Positions 1-8,055 of a stretch of 32,374 bases of DNA are shown piece by piece (within the stretch, counting starts at the first letter, position 1; each line of letters begins with the position of its first letter). The stretch is taken from NCBI GenBank assembly GCA_024400635.1, contig JAKSMI010000011.1, positions 1-32,374 of the forward strand, read 5' to 3'. Under the pieces are notes generated by a model that was not told where the DNA came from, searched no databases, and worked only from the letters and a program-made list of their open reading frames with translations. Both the position numbers and the translations under genes were made by a program. The stretch is from Bacteroidales bacterium. Its GTDB lineage: Bacteria; Bacteroidota; Bacteroidia; Bacteroidales; WCHB1-69.

Positions 1-47
<47 letters not shown>

Positions 48-52
48 CAAAA

Positions 53-82
53 AATCAGCAACATCGTTGCTGATTTTTTTTT
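53..82 (+). terminator. Rho-independent terminator after tRNA-Gly
   Basis: A perfect 10-bp stem AATCAGCAAC (53-62) / GTTGCTGATT (66-75) with a 3-nt ATC loop runs into a T run through 82. It lies directly after the tRNA and ends that transcript. Confidence 0.9.
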
Positions 83-105
83 GCCTTTATAATAAATAAA
101 ACAGC

Positions 106-363
106 ATGAAATACCACTACCAAAACCAAGGCACTTGCTCACAAGCAATAGATTTTGAAATTGACGCCCACGGCATCCTTCACAACGTTGTTTTTTATGG
201 CGGATGCAATGGCAACCTGCAAGGTATCAGTAAATTAGTGGAAGGCATGAAGGTGGAGGACGTAATTGCAAAAATAGGTGGAATTAGTTGCAGCGGCGGT
301 CCAACCAGCTGCCCCGACCAGTTAGCAATAGCACTTAAACAAGCCTGCAAATCCGCAAAATAA
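106..363 (+). CDS. TSCPD domain protein (TIGR03905-like)
   Basis: This 85-aa protein carries the TSCPD signature almost literally (PTSCPDQLA near residues 66-74). It has the short conserved N-terminus (KYHYQNQGTCSQAIDF) and the GGCNGNL segment of the small stand-alone TSCPD family. The four or five conserved cysteines suggest metal binding, but the function is unknown. A related TSCPD module occurs at the end of some B12-dependent ribonucleotide reductases, so a nucleotide-related role is only a guess. The gene follows the tRNA terminator after 23 bp and is convergent with the DUF1294 gene 18 bp away. Start and length match the family. Confidence 0.85.
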   Translation: MKYHYQNQGTCSQAIDFEIDAHGILHNVVFYGGCNGNLQGISKLVEGMKVEDVIAKIGGISCSGGPTSCPDQLAIALKQACKSAK

Positions 364-381
364 TGTGCGCTGCACGAAAAA

Positions 382-657
382 TCATCCTTGAAATTTTTGC
401 AAATAAAAAAACACGGCAACAATTTGCATCAACAATATTATTGGCACGCCAATTTTGAATTTGGCATGCTGGGTTTTGTGATGCCAGATGTACATGCCTA
501 ACAGAGCCCCAATGCTGCCGCCAATCACAGCAAGAAGAATCAACACCGACTCTGGAATACGCCAGCGTTTCCGCTTGGCTTTCCACTTATCAATACCATA
601 AACCAAAAGTGTAACAATGTTAATGACAATCAAATAATAAATGAAAATTGTCTTCAT
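382..657 (-). CDS. DUF1294 family small membrane protein
   Basis: This 91-aa protein shows the DUF1294 pattern: a first hydrophobic segment (about 4-20), then YGIDKWKAK, RIPESVL, GGSIGALLGM and an HKT motif, then a second long hydrophobic segment (about 70-87). Proteins of this family sit in the inner membrane and have no established function; in some organisms the domain is fused to a cold-shock domain, which is absent here. A TATTTTTG box lies 23 bp upstream on the minus strand. Only 18 bp separate its stop from the convergent TSCPD gene. Confidence 0.82.
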   Translation of the reverse strand: MKTIFIYYLIVINIVTLLVYGIDKWKAKRKRWRIPESVLILLAVIGGSIGALLGMYIWHHKTQHAKFKIGVPIILLMQIVAVFFYLQKFQG

Positions 658-679
658 TCTTTGTAAATAATTTTAGTTG

Positions 680-687
680 CAAAAATA
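680..687 (-). promoter_or_regulatory. Putative -7 box (TATTTTTG) for the DUF1294 gene
   Basis: On the minus strand the sequence TATTTTTG matches the Bacteroidetes sigma-70 -7 consensus TAnnTTTG, 22 bp from the DUF1294 start. No convincing TTG is seen about 20 nt upstream, so support is from the -7 box and position only. It faces away from the box at 710-717. Confidence 0.5.
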
Positions 688-709
688 GCATAAAATCCTA
701 TTATTTTTC

Positions 710-717
710 TAACTTTG
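710..717 (+). promoter_or_regulatory. Putative -7 box (TAACTTTG) for the aldehyde dehydrogenase gene
   Basis: TAACTTTG matches the Bacteroidetes -7 consensus and lies 48 bp upstream of the dehydrogenase start. The usual TTG at -33 is not evident at the expected distance. Confidence 0.55.
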
Positions 718-765
718 CAACACTAATTTCAGTTAGCAATATGCAATAAAAGAAAGAAAAAAACT

Positions 766-2181
766 ATGTATACTGAAACTAAAATCCAAGACATTGTCAA
801 TACCCAGCGGGAATATTTCCGCAGTGGTTCAACGCTGGATGTGAAATGGAGAATCCAGCAACTGAAAAAACTTAAGAAAGCCGTCATTGCCCACGAAGCG
901 GAATTCGAAGCTGCGCTTAACGAGGACCTGGGCCGGAGCAAGGTGGAAGCTTACCTCTGCGACATCGGTCCCATCATCACCGAAATCAACGAAACCATTG
1001 CCGGACTCAGGCGCTGGGCACGACCAGAGCTGCATTTCAGTGGACTGATGTGCTTTCCTAGCATTTTAACGCGGGTTTACAAAATGCCATACGGGGTTTC
1101 GTTAATTATGAGTCCTTTTAATTTCCCGATATTGCTCACTCTGGGTGTGCTGGCGGCAAGTATCGCTGGCGGTAATACGGCTGTCATTAAAGCTAGTGCC
1201 AAGTCAAAGGCCTGCACCTCAACCTTGAAAAAGTTTATTTCAGAAGTGTTTGCTCCTGAATATATTACCTTGATTGATGGAGGACACGACATTGCCGACC
1301 TCTGTTTGGCCCAGCGTTTTGACAAGATTTTCTATACTGGTTCACCTGCCGTCGCCAAGCACGTGTTGGCAGAAGCTTCAAAAAATCTGACACCCGTAGC
1401 ACTTGAATTAGGCGGAGAAACTGGCAATTGGTGCGTGGTACGCAAAGATGCCGACCTAAAAGATGCTGCACGAAAAATAGCCTTCTTCAAACTATGCAAT
1501 GCTGGACAAATTTGCATCAACATCAATCAAATTGCTGTAGCAGAAGAAGTTGCCAATGATTTCCTACGCGAACTAAAATCTGAATTCTCGCGTCAAATCG
1601 GCACACATCCTTTAGACAATCCTGATTATCCAAAGTTGATAACAGAAGCTGCTTTCGACAAGTGTGCCAATGAAGCAGAACAATACCGCAGCCGCATCAT
1701 CTTTGGCGGTGAAGGCAATCGCCAAAACCGCCGCTACGCCCCCACCCTCATCTATCCTGTGCACATCAATGAACCCATCGTTCAGCACGAACTGTTTTGT
1801 CCGCTATTGCCCATAGTTCCATACAAAGATGCTGACATAGAAGAAGTTATGTCAACCATTGCACAGCGTGAACATCCGTTGGCAATGTATATTTTCACAA
1901 AGGACAAGCGTTGGGCGCGTCACACAATGCGTACCCAGCAATACGGCGGCGGATGCATCAACGAAGTGTGCATTCACCTGATGGTCAAAGGTGTGCCTTT
2001 TAACGGCACAGGACATTCAGGAATGGGAGCTTACCACGGCGAATGGGGATTCCGCGAGTTCACCCACCCCCAAACCGTACTGACGGGCAAAACCTTTGGC
2101 AACCTACCTCTCCGCGAGCATCCATACAGCGGCAAAAGCGAGAGAAAAAAGTTGAGGATTTTGAGATGGTTCGAACGCTAA
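766..2181 (+). CDS. NAD(P)-dependent aldehyde dehydrogenase, class 3 type
   Basis: The 471-aa length and order of motifs fit the class 3 (ALDH3-like) branch of the aldehyde dehydrogenase superfamily, which oxidises aldehydes to acids in the cytoplasm. Visible are PFNFP near 117 (cofactor-binding region), FYTGSPAVAKHV near 189, the general-base Glu214 in ELGG, and the nucleophile Cys250 in NAGQIC. A C-terminal extension ends in basic residues (RKKLRILRWFER), as in membrane-associated members. Oddity: the usual Lys after ELGG is Glu218 (ELGGETGNW instead of ELGGKSP). The gene appears monocistronic with its own -7 box. Substrate cannot be inferred; fatty or aromatic aldehydes are typical for the class. 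Confidence 0.92.
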   Translation: MYTETKIQDIVNTQREYFRSGSTLDVKWRIQQLKKLKKAVIAHEAEFEAALNEDLGRSKVEAYLCDIGPIITEINETIAGLRRWARPELHFSGLMCFPSILTRVYKMPYGVSLIMSPFNFPILLTLGVLAASIAGGNTAVIKASAKSKACTSTLKKFISEVFAPEYITLIDGGHDIADLCLAQRFDKIFYTGSPAVAKHVLAEASKNLTPVALELGGETGNWCVVRKDADLKDAARKIAFFKLCNAGQICININQIAVAEEVANDFLRELKSEFSRQIGTHPLDNPDYPKLITEAAFDKCANEAEQYRSRIIFGGEGNRQNRRYAPTLIYPVHINEPIVQHELFCPLLPIVPYKDADIEEVMSTIAQREHPLAMYIFTKDKRWARHTMRTQQYGGGCINEVCIHLMVKGVPFNGTGHSGMGAYHGEWGFREFTHPQTVLTGKTFGNLPLREHPYSGKSERKKLRILRWFER

Positions 2182-2299
2182 GCAGAAGCTGACATATTTC
2201 CGTCAACACTTATATAATCATCTTTGCCATAACACTATTAGTTGAATCTGCACAAGAGCGATGTTGGAATGCCAAAATTATAGAGTAAAAAAAAAGTTG

Positions 2300-2307
2300 T
2301 ACCTTTG
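2300..2307 (+). promoter_or_regulatory. Putative -7 box (TACCTTTG) for the secreted T9SS-substrate gene
   Basis: TACCTTTG matches TAnnTTTG and is followed 22 bp later by the GTG start at 2330. A transcription start near 2314 would leave a short leader and argues that no start further upstream is used. Confidence 0.6.
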
Positions 2308-2329
2308 CATGATTTTAATATAGAATATT

Positions 2330-4921
2330 GTGCGACGGTATTTTTTGCTTATCGTTTTTATAATTAGCAATTTAACCTTGCTGGCAACCCATCAGCGCTC
2401 GGGGGAAATCACATACGAGCATCTGTCTGGGCTGACCTATCGCTTCACTATTGTTACCTACACCTACACTCCCAGCCCCGCCGACCGCCCGGAAATTGAA
2501 GTTTTCTGGGGAGATGGAAGTTCTTCAATTATTCAGCGCTATGCCAAAGTGAATATGGAGAACGACATCAGCAAAAATGTTTATGTCGAGACGCATACAT
2601 ACGCAGGCAACGGTACCTATTCAGTGTCTTTCGAAGACCCTAACCGAAATGCTGGCATCGTCAACATTCCCAACTCAGTATCCATTCCCTTTTATATCGA
2701 AACCACTTTGATTATCAATCCGTTCTTGGGGGCCAACAGTTCCCCACAACTGTTAAATCCGCCCATCGACAATGGCTGTCTCCAAACGCCCTACTGCCAC
2801 AACCCCGGAGCTTTTGATGCCGACGGGGACAGTCTATCGTTCAGTCTCATCACCTGCCGCGGTGTCAACGGCGAAGATATTCCAGGCTACACGCTACCCC
2901 ATGCGACCAACGCTATTAGCATTGACCCAGAAACCGGGGATTTGGTTTGGGACAGCCCTACAATGGTGGGAGAATACAACATTGCCATTCTCATTCAGGA
3001 ATGGCGGCAAGGAGTTCTCATCGGCAACATGGTGCGCGATATGCAGATTACCATTGCGGCATGCCAGAACCAGCCACCTGTCATCACCGCCCACGACACC
3101 TGTATCACTGCTGGAGAGCTCCTCGTGATGCCCATCACCGCCACTGATCCTGATGGAGGCTCTTTAAGTCTTACAGCTACTGGCTCCTGTCTCCTGTTGC
3201 CTACCGACCACGCCAATTTCAGCAACTATTACGACGTACCCTCGCCCATCACCTCCAATTTCATTTGGCAAACACAATGCAGCAACATCAAAGCCAACGA
3301 CTATAAGGTATATTTCAAAGCTCAAGACAACGGTCCGCAAGTTGCACTGAGCACCTTCAAAACCATCAGTATCCGTATCGTAGCCCCCGCTCCTGAAGAC
3401 CTTGAATCTGAATCTGTCGGCAACATCATCAAACTGTCGTGGTCGCCCTACTCTTGCACTAACGGAAGAGGTTTTTACATATATCGCCGTAACGGCAGCA
3501 ATCATTTCGAACCTGCAGAATGCGAAGTTGGAATGCCCGACAACGCAGGCTACCACCTCATCGGCACCGTCAACGACATCCACGACACCAGCTTTACTGA
3601 CGATGGTTCTACAGTACCGCTACTTCACGGCAACGAATACTGTTACCGTATCGTCGCCTTCTTCGCCGATGGTGCCCAGAGCTATGTTTCCAACGAAACA
3701 TGCTCCCACCTCATCAACGACGCCCCTCTTCTCACGCACATTGATGTCACCGAAACCGATGCCCTTAACGGAGAAATTTTTATTTCGTGGCTGAAACCCA
3801 ACGAATTCGACTCTCTACAATTTCCAAGTCCAGACTACCAATACCGTATCTTTCGCAAAAGTAGTGACGAAACTTCATTTACGGTCATTGATACGACTTT
3901 CTCCATCAATGATACAGCTATTTATGACAATCAGATTAATACTTTAGAATTGAATTATCAATATAAAGTTGAATTTTGGGGTGAACGAAACGACTCGTTG
4001 CAATTCATTGAAACCTCCGACAATAGTTCTTCCATCTATTTAAATATCAATTCTTTTGATAAGAAACTCCGACTCAACTGGGAAGAAAATGTCTCTTGGC
4101 AAAATCTAAATTATACCATCTTCAAACTCAATGACGACCATCACTCCTGGGATTCTATTGCCGAAACTTCCCAGCATTTTTACTTTGATGAAAATTTGGA
4201 AAACGAAAAGGAATACTGCTATTTCGTTCGTTCTGAAGGTGGTTATTTTGCACCAGATACCCTCTACCCACTTTTCAACCGCTCTCAGAAGAACTGCGGC
4301 ATTCCCATCGACAATGTTCCACCTGAAATTCCAGAAATCGAAATCACAACCGATTGTGAATCCATATTTTTCGATATTCATTTTTCTTCGGCGGAAGCTG
4401 CTGCTGAAGTCAAAACTTTCTTCATTTATTACAAACAGACCTTAGAAGAAAATTTCAGCATCATCGATTCGTTTGGCGGCTCGCATTGCCAGAGCGAACA
4501 TTGTCGTTATGAGTTAACGACGATGCCTTTTGTAACGGGATGTTTTGCCCTGGCTTCCATTGATTCCAATAGCAACCTGTCGGGAATGACTGAACAGCAG
4601 TGCTTTGATGCTGACGAATGTTTCGATTATCGCTTACCCAATGCCTTCACGCCCAACGGCGATGGCGTTAATGACTTATTCCAGCCTTTCCAACCCTATC
4701 ATAATGTGGAAAAAATAGACATGACCATATACAATCGCTGGGGAAGGAAAGTCTTTGAAACCCATGAGCCCAAAATCAACTGGGATGGTCGCGATTATCT
4801 GACAAAAGAGCCCAGCAGCGACGGCACCTATTTCTACAGTTGTGACGTCTATCTGCACTCTCTTCAAGGTTTGGTTGTCCGTCCATTACACGGGACAATA
4901 ACCTTAGTGAGAGAACGATAA
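2330..4921 (+). CDS. Large secreted protein with gliding-motility C-terminal (T9SS type B) sorting domain
   Basis: This 863-aa protein begins with a hydrophobic signal peptide (MRRYFLLIVFIISNLTLLA). Beta-sandwich-like segments follow: a PKD-like WGDGSSS stretch near 60-70, a repeat-rich central part with fibronectin-III-like strands (IKLSWSPY, FYIYRRNG, NEYCYRIVAFF), and a CHU_C domain at about 770-863 with the signature PNAFTPNGDGVND, IYNRWGRKVFE, WDGR and DGTYFY. That domain marks type IX secretion cargo that is translocated and anchored or released at the cell surface. The start is GTG; an in-frame TAG at 2321 blocks any upstream start. It stands alone and is convergent with a lipoprotein gene 8 bp away. 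Its ligand or substrate is unknown; no catalytic motif is seen, so an adhesin is most likely. Confidence 0.88.
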   Translation: MRRYFLLIVFIISNLTLLATHQRSGEITYEHLSGLTYRFTIVTYTYTPSPADRPEIEVFWGDGSSSIIQRYAKVNMENDISKNVYVETHTYAGNGTYSVSFEDPNRNAGIVNIPNSVSIPFYIETTLIINPFLGANSSPQLLNPPIDNGCLQTPYCHNPGAFDADGDSLSFSLITCRGVNGEDIPGYTLPHATNAISIDPETGDLVWDSPTMVGEYNIAILIQEWRQGVLIGNMVRDMQITIAACQNQPPVITAHDTCITAGELLVMPITATDPDGGSLSLTATGSCLLLPTDHANFSNYYDVPSPITSNFIWQTQCSNIKANDYKVYFKAQDNGPQVALSTFKTISIRIVAPAPEDLESESVGNIIKLSWSPYSCTNGRGFYIYRRNGSNHFEPAECEVGMPDNAGYHLIGTVNDIHDTSFTDDGSTVPLLHGNEYCYRIVAFFADGAQSYVSNETCSHLINDAPLLTHIDVTETDALNGEIFISWLKPNEFDSLQFPSPDYQYRIFRKSSDETSFTVIDTTFSINDTAIYDNQINTLELNYQYKVEFWGERNDSLQFIETSDNSSSIYLNINSFDKKLRLNWEENVSWQNLNYTIFKLNDDHHSWDSIAETSQHFYFDENLENEKEYCYFVRSEGGYFAPDTLYPLFNRSQKNCGIPIDNVPPEIPEIEITTDCESIFFDIHFSSAEAAAEVKTFFIYYKQTLEENFSIIDSFGGSHCQSEHCRYELTTMPFVTGCFALASIDSNSNLSGMTEQQCFDADECFDYRLPNAFTPNGDGVNDLFQPFQPYHNVEKIDMTIYNRWGRKVFETHEPKINWDGRDYLTKEPSSDGTYFYSCDVYLHSLQGLVVRPLHGTITLVRER

Positions 4922-4929
4922 GCAATAAT

Positions 4930-5325
4930 TTACCTCACGAAATGCCCATCGCGGTTGAAAACGACATCACTCAATGTTTTTTCTTTACCTATGGTCGTGC
5001 GATCCAAACGATACGACATATAATCATCAGCATCAAACAATTGGGACCAATTTGAATATTCAGCAATGATAGCGTTGACTGATACCCTGAACTTCTCTAC
5101 AGCTTCTGCGTCTGTCCTATCAACACTAACGTCCGTAATATCAATTTCACTTTCCCAAACGGCATTCCCCAAATTTGAAATCAACGTTTGCATTTCCGCT
5201 CTATGGGCATCATCGGCAATATGATACTCTATATAAGTTCTGTAATAATGCGTATCTTTGATTTCTTTCTTGCAAGAAAAAATCAAAAACGAACTCAATA
5301 TCAGAAGGCAAGTTATTTTTTTCAT
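4930..5325 (-). CDS. Small hypothetical lipoprotein
   Basis: The 131-aa product starts with a lipoprotein signal peptide ending in a lipobox-like FLIFSC, with Cys18 as the likely lipidated residue followed by KKEIKD. The remainder is hydrophilic, with conserved-looking acidic stretches (DITDVSVDRTDAEAVEKF), and carries no motif I recognise. It is the last gene of the minus-strand operon, 6 bp after the preceding gene, and almost abuts the convergent T9SS-substrate gene. No function can be assigned. Confidence 0.72.
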   Translation of the reverse strand: MKKITCLLILSSFLIFSCKKEIKDTHYYRTYIEYHIADDAHRAEMQTLISNLGNAVWESEIDITDVSVDRTDAEAVEKFRVSVNAIIAEYSNWSQLFDADDYMSYRLDRTTIGKEKTLSDVVFNRDGHFVR

Positions 5326-5331
5326 AGCATA

Positions 5332-6078
5332 TTATTCATAAGAAGAATCCATTTCCAAAAATTTGATATGCTCATTATTAAAAACAGGAGTAAAGCCACT
5401 ATAAAGCTTGAAAATTTCTGGAAGATTTGCTTCTGGAATGCGAATACAATCATTGAGCAAGCGATGATTTTTATTTTCATACCATTGATTGATACGTATC
5501 GAAGCATCGCAGAACAAATCCTCAAAAAAGCAACGACGGCTGTCTTTTTTCTTTTTCGGAACCATATCTGGAAAGAAATCTTCAGCAATAAAACCATAAG
5601 TCGAAGGAATATGCTTCAATCTTGCCAAAAAATCATCAAGATTATATTCTTTCTTAGCATAATAAAGCAACAGGTAATCACAATCAGCAAAAGACCAATT
5701 GAAAAGACAATCCCCTTGAGAATTAAGAATATACCTAAATTCATCAAAAAGCGACAAAGTATGAAAAGAGAGATTTTTCTCCAATTTTGAAGTGCGATAA
5801 CCACCAGAGTTGAACAAAGTGGATTTATTTTCAACCACAATAAGGGTCAAGTCGCAAGGATCTTTCAACTGACAAAACGCCAACGAAAATCGACAATTAT
5901 CTGGATTGTCCGTCAGTTTTACATCACCCAACAAATGAAAATCCTGATGCAAAAAGTGACTGAGCTTATTTAAAAAAGGGAAAAGCGATTCTCCGGACTG
6001 GACGCCCAACAATCCATATTTGTTGTCGCTTCCGAAAAAATTGTCAGAGGGTTCGACCGTTCCTTTTTTTTTAGGCAT
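5332..6078 (-). CDS. Hypothetical 248-aa protein, faint resemblance to IPExxxVDY family
   Basis: I do not firmly recognise this protein. It has no signal peptide and no clear membrane segment. The N-terminal half (KKK start, NNL/LGDVKL and FSLAFCQLK strands, VVENKS, then CDYLLLYY near 129-136) follows the order of elements seen in the small Bacteroidetes IPExxxVDY family. However, the IPE motif itself is missing (FADCDY in its place) and the protein is longer, with an extra C-terminal half containing RIPEANLPEIF. It is spaced 9 bp from gpmA and 6 bp from the lipoprotein gene, so it is co-transcribed. The long antisense frame over the same bases is AT-driven. Confidence 0.7.
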   Translation of the reverse strand: MPKKKGTVEPSDNFFGSDNKYGLLGVQSGESLFPFLNKLSHFLHQDFHLLGDVKLTDNPDNCRFSLAFCQLKDPCDLTLIVVENKSTLFNSGGYRTSKLEKNLSFHTLSLFDEFRYILNSQGDCLFNWSFADCDYLLLYYAKKEYNLDDFLARLKHIPSTYGFIAEDFFPDMVPKKKKDSRRCFFEDLFCDASIRINQWYENKNHRLLNDCIRIPEANLPEIFKLYSGFTPVFNNEHIKFLEMDSSYE

Positions 6079-6087
6079 TGAGGGTTG

Positions 6088-6834
6088 CTATTTTTTAGTT
6101 TGATTAGCTACTTCCTCAATTTTTTTCTTCAAGGTTTCTTCATCAATAAGATAATAATCCTTCACCAAATTGAAATTTTCATCAATTTCAAGAACAAGTG
6201 GAACACCCGTTGGAATATTGAGGGCTGCGATTTCGTCATCAGGAATCTGTTTGAGATGTTTCAGCAGTCCACGAAGGCTGTTCCCATGAGCAGCAATCAA
6301 AACCGTCTTATACTCTTTAAGTTTTCCTTTGATACCATTTTCCCAAAGAGGAATAATACGATTGGTCGTATCGAGTAATGATTCGGTGCCAGGCTTTGCT
6401 TCCGCTTCTGGAAAATTCTGGTAGCGAACATCGTGAGCAGGATGTCGTTGGTCATCATCAGGAATGGCTGGAGGTGCCACGCTAAAGCTGCGACGCCAAA
6501 TTTGGACTTGTTCAGCACCGTATTTGTCGACCATTTCCTTTTTGTTCATCCCCTGAAGGAAACCATAATGTTTTTCATTCAGGCGCCAGGTTTTTTCGAC
6601 GGGAAGCCACAGCAGTCCCATTTCATCAAGAATGATATTCAAAGTCTTGATGGCACGTGTCAACATTGAAGTATAGCAATAACGGGGCTCGAAGCCACCA
6701 GCCTTCAATTCGGCGCCAGCTTCTCGAGCTTCACCTTTGCCACGTTCCGACAAATCAACATCTGTCCATCCCGTAAAACGGTTTTCCATATTCCAGACAC
6801 TCTGTCCGTGTCTTACTAAGATTAATTTATACAT
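6088..6834 (-). CDS. gpmA: 2,3-bisphosphoglycerate-dependent phosphoglycerate mutase
   Basis: The enzyme interconverts 3- and 2-phosphoglycerate in glycolysis and gluconeogenesis. The 248-aa length is normal for the cofactor-dependent form. Visible catalytic residues are His9 in LVRHGQSVWN (phosphorylated), Glu87 in RLNEKHYG and His183 in AAHGNSLRG, with FTGWTDVDLSE and RYCYTSMLTRA also conserved. It lies 6 bp downstream of panD and 9 bp upstream of the 248-aa hypothetical gene. Pairing a glycolytic gene with pantothenate genes is a matter of operon layout; no functional link is visible. Confidence 0.96.
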   Translation of the reverse strand: MYKLILVRHGQSVWNMENRFTGWTDVDLSERGKGEAREAGAELKAGGFEPRYCYTSMLTRAIKTLNIILDEMGLLWLPVEKTWRLNEKHYGFLQGMNKKEMVDKYGAEQVQIWRRSFSVAPPAIPDDDQRHPAHDVRYQNFPEAEAKPGTESLLDTTNRIIPLWENGIKGKLKEYKTVLIAAHGNSLRGLLKHLKQIPDDEIAALNIPTGVPLVLEIDENFNLVKDYYLIDEETLKKKIEEVANQTKK

Positions 6835-6840
6835 AATATA

Positions 6841-7182
6841 TTATATTTTATTATTTTCAGGGAAGACTATGCAGGGTTTGAAACTCTTGGCTTCTTCAAA
6901 GTCCATACTGCAATATGAGATGATGACGACGATATCATCTACCAAAACCTTGCGTGCCGCCGGTCCATTAAGACAAATGACACCGGAATCTCTCTCGCCC
7001 TTGATAACGTATGTTTCAAAACGCTCACCGTTGTTCATATCCAACACCTGGACTTTTTCATTTTCGATAAGGTTGGCGGCATTCATCAACGATTCATCTA
7101 TAGTAATACTGCCCACGTAATTGATATTGGCTTCTGTGACTCTTACCCGATGAATTTTTGATTTTAAAACTTCAATTTGCAT
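6841..7182 (-). CDS. panD: Aspartate 1-decarboxylase proenzyme
   Basis: PanD makes beta-alanine from L-aspartate for pantothenate and CoA synthesis. The 113-aa product retains the self-cleavage site Gly24-Ser25 (YVGSITID), which gives the pyruvoyl cofactor on the new alpha chain, and the active-site residues Arg54, Thr57 and Tyr58 (ERFETYVI). LNGPAARKV and DIVVIISY, conserved in the family, follow. It sits 33 bp after panC, the enzyme that uses its product, so the two steps are co-expressed. Confidence 0.96.
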   Translation of the reverse strand: MQIEVLKSKIHRVRVTEANINYVGSITIDESLMNAANLIENEKVQVLDMNNGERFETYVIKGERDSGVICLNGPAARKVLVDDIVVIISYCSMDFEEAKSFKPCIVFPENNKI

Positions 7183-7215
7183 TTTCGCTTTAGTTTAATC
7201 AGATGAAAAGTATTT

Positions 7216-8052
7216 CTATTTGTAGCGGATGTTGTCAATCAATCGCACTTCGCCGACATAAACGGCAATGCAACCTATGATTCCTTCTGAGAGATCGTAG
7301 AATTCAACATTTTGCAAAGTTTGATCATCAACGATTTCATAATAGTCGAGTTTAAATCCATCAATTTTATTGATTTCATTAACAACGAACTCCTTGATGA
7401 TTGAAATAGGTTCCTCTTTCAGTTTCAAGGATTCCTCAAGGATTCGATGAATGTCGGCTGCCTTTTTTCGATCTTCAGGAGAAAGTCTTTGATTACGGGA
7501 GCTGAGGGCCAGACCACTTTCTTCACGCACAATGGGACATGGAACGATTTGGGTTTTCAGTCCAAACTGTTTCACCATTGATTTAATAATTACCAACTGT
7601 TGGAAGTCTTTTTCTCCGAAATAGGCTTTGTCGGGATTGGTCCAATCCAGCAGTCGCTTCACGATGATGCCGACGCCATTAAAATGGCCGGGACGAAAAG
7701 CACCTTCCATTACGCGTTCAAGCATTCCGAAATCATAATGTTCTTTCGGTGGTTCTGGAAAAACCTCATCGGCCGTAGGCGCAAAAACGACATCAACATA
7801 TGGTTCGATAAGCTTGATGTCGCCTTCTATATCGCGGGGATATTTTGCCAAATCATCAGGGTTGTTGAACTGCACTGGATTGACAAAAATGGAACAAATC
7901 ACCACTTCATTTTCCTGTTTGGCTCGTTTCAACAACGACAAATGACCATTATGCAAGGCGCCCATGGTAGGCACCAAGCCAATGGAGCGGTTAGTGCTTT
8001 TAATTCGAAATGCTACATCTTTTAGTTCTTCAACAGTCTTAACTAGCAACAT
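7216..8052 (-). CDS. panC: Pantothenate synthetase (pantoate-beta-alanine ligase)
   Basis: PanC joins pantoate to beta-alanine with ATP through a pantoyl-adenylate. The 278-aa length is typical. The nucleotidyltransferase motif is LVPTMGALHNGH with His34 and His37. IFVNPVQFNNPDDL and YPRDIEGD follow, then FGEKDFQQL and a KMSKS-like LALSSRNQRLSP. It starts 3 bp after the secreted thioredoxin-like gene and leads into panD. panB is not in the window. Confidence 0.97.
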   Translation of the reverse strand: MLLVKTVEELKDVAFRIKSTNRSIGLVPTMGALHNGHLSLLKRAKQENEVVICSIFVNPVQFNNPDDLAKYPRDIEGDIKLIEPYVDVVFAPTADEVFPEPPKEHYDFGMLERVMEGAFRPGHFNGVGIIVKRLLDWTNPDKAYFGEKDFQQLVIIKSMVKQFGLKTQIVPCPIVREESGLALSSRNQRLSPEDRKKAADIHRILEESLKLKEEPISIIKEFVVNEINKIDGFKLDYYEIVDDQTLQNVEFYDLSEGIIGCIAVYVGEVRLIDNIRYK

Positions 8053-8055
8053 TGA

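Noticed and set aside
365..375. GTGC-GCT-GCAC hairpin as terminator between the convergent TSCPD and DUF1294 genes
   Set aside because: The stem has only four pairs and no T run on either strand.
3164..3583. 139-aa minus-strand frame and similar long frames inside the T9SS substrate gene
   Set aside because: They lie wholly opposite a protein with a signal peptide and recognisable sorting domain and have no start context.
5188..5790. 200-aa frame on the plus strand opposite the 248-aa hypothetical gene
   Set aside because: It is antisense to a gene that fits the minus-strand operon by spacing, and its composition (Ile, Phe, Lys, Asn-rich) is typical of AT-driven chance frames; no promoter precedes it.
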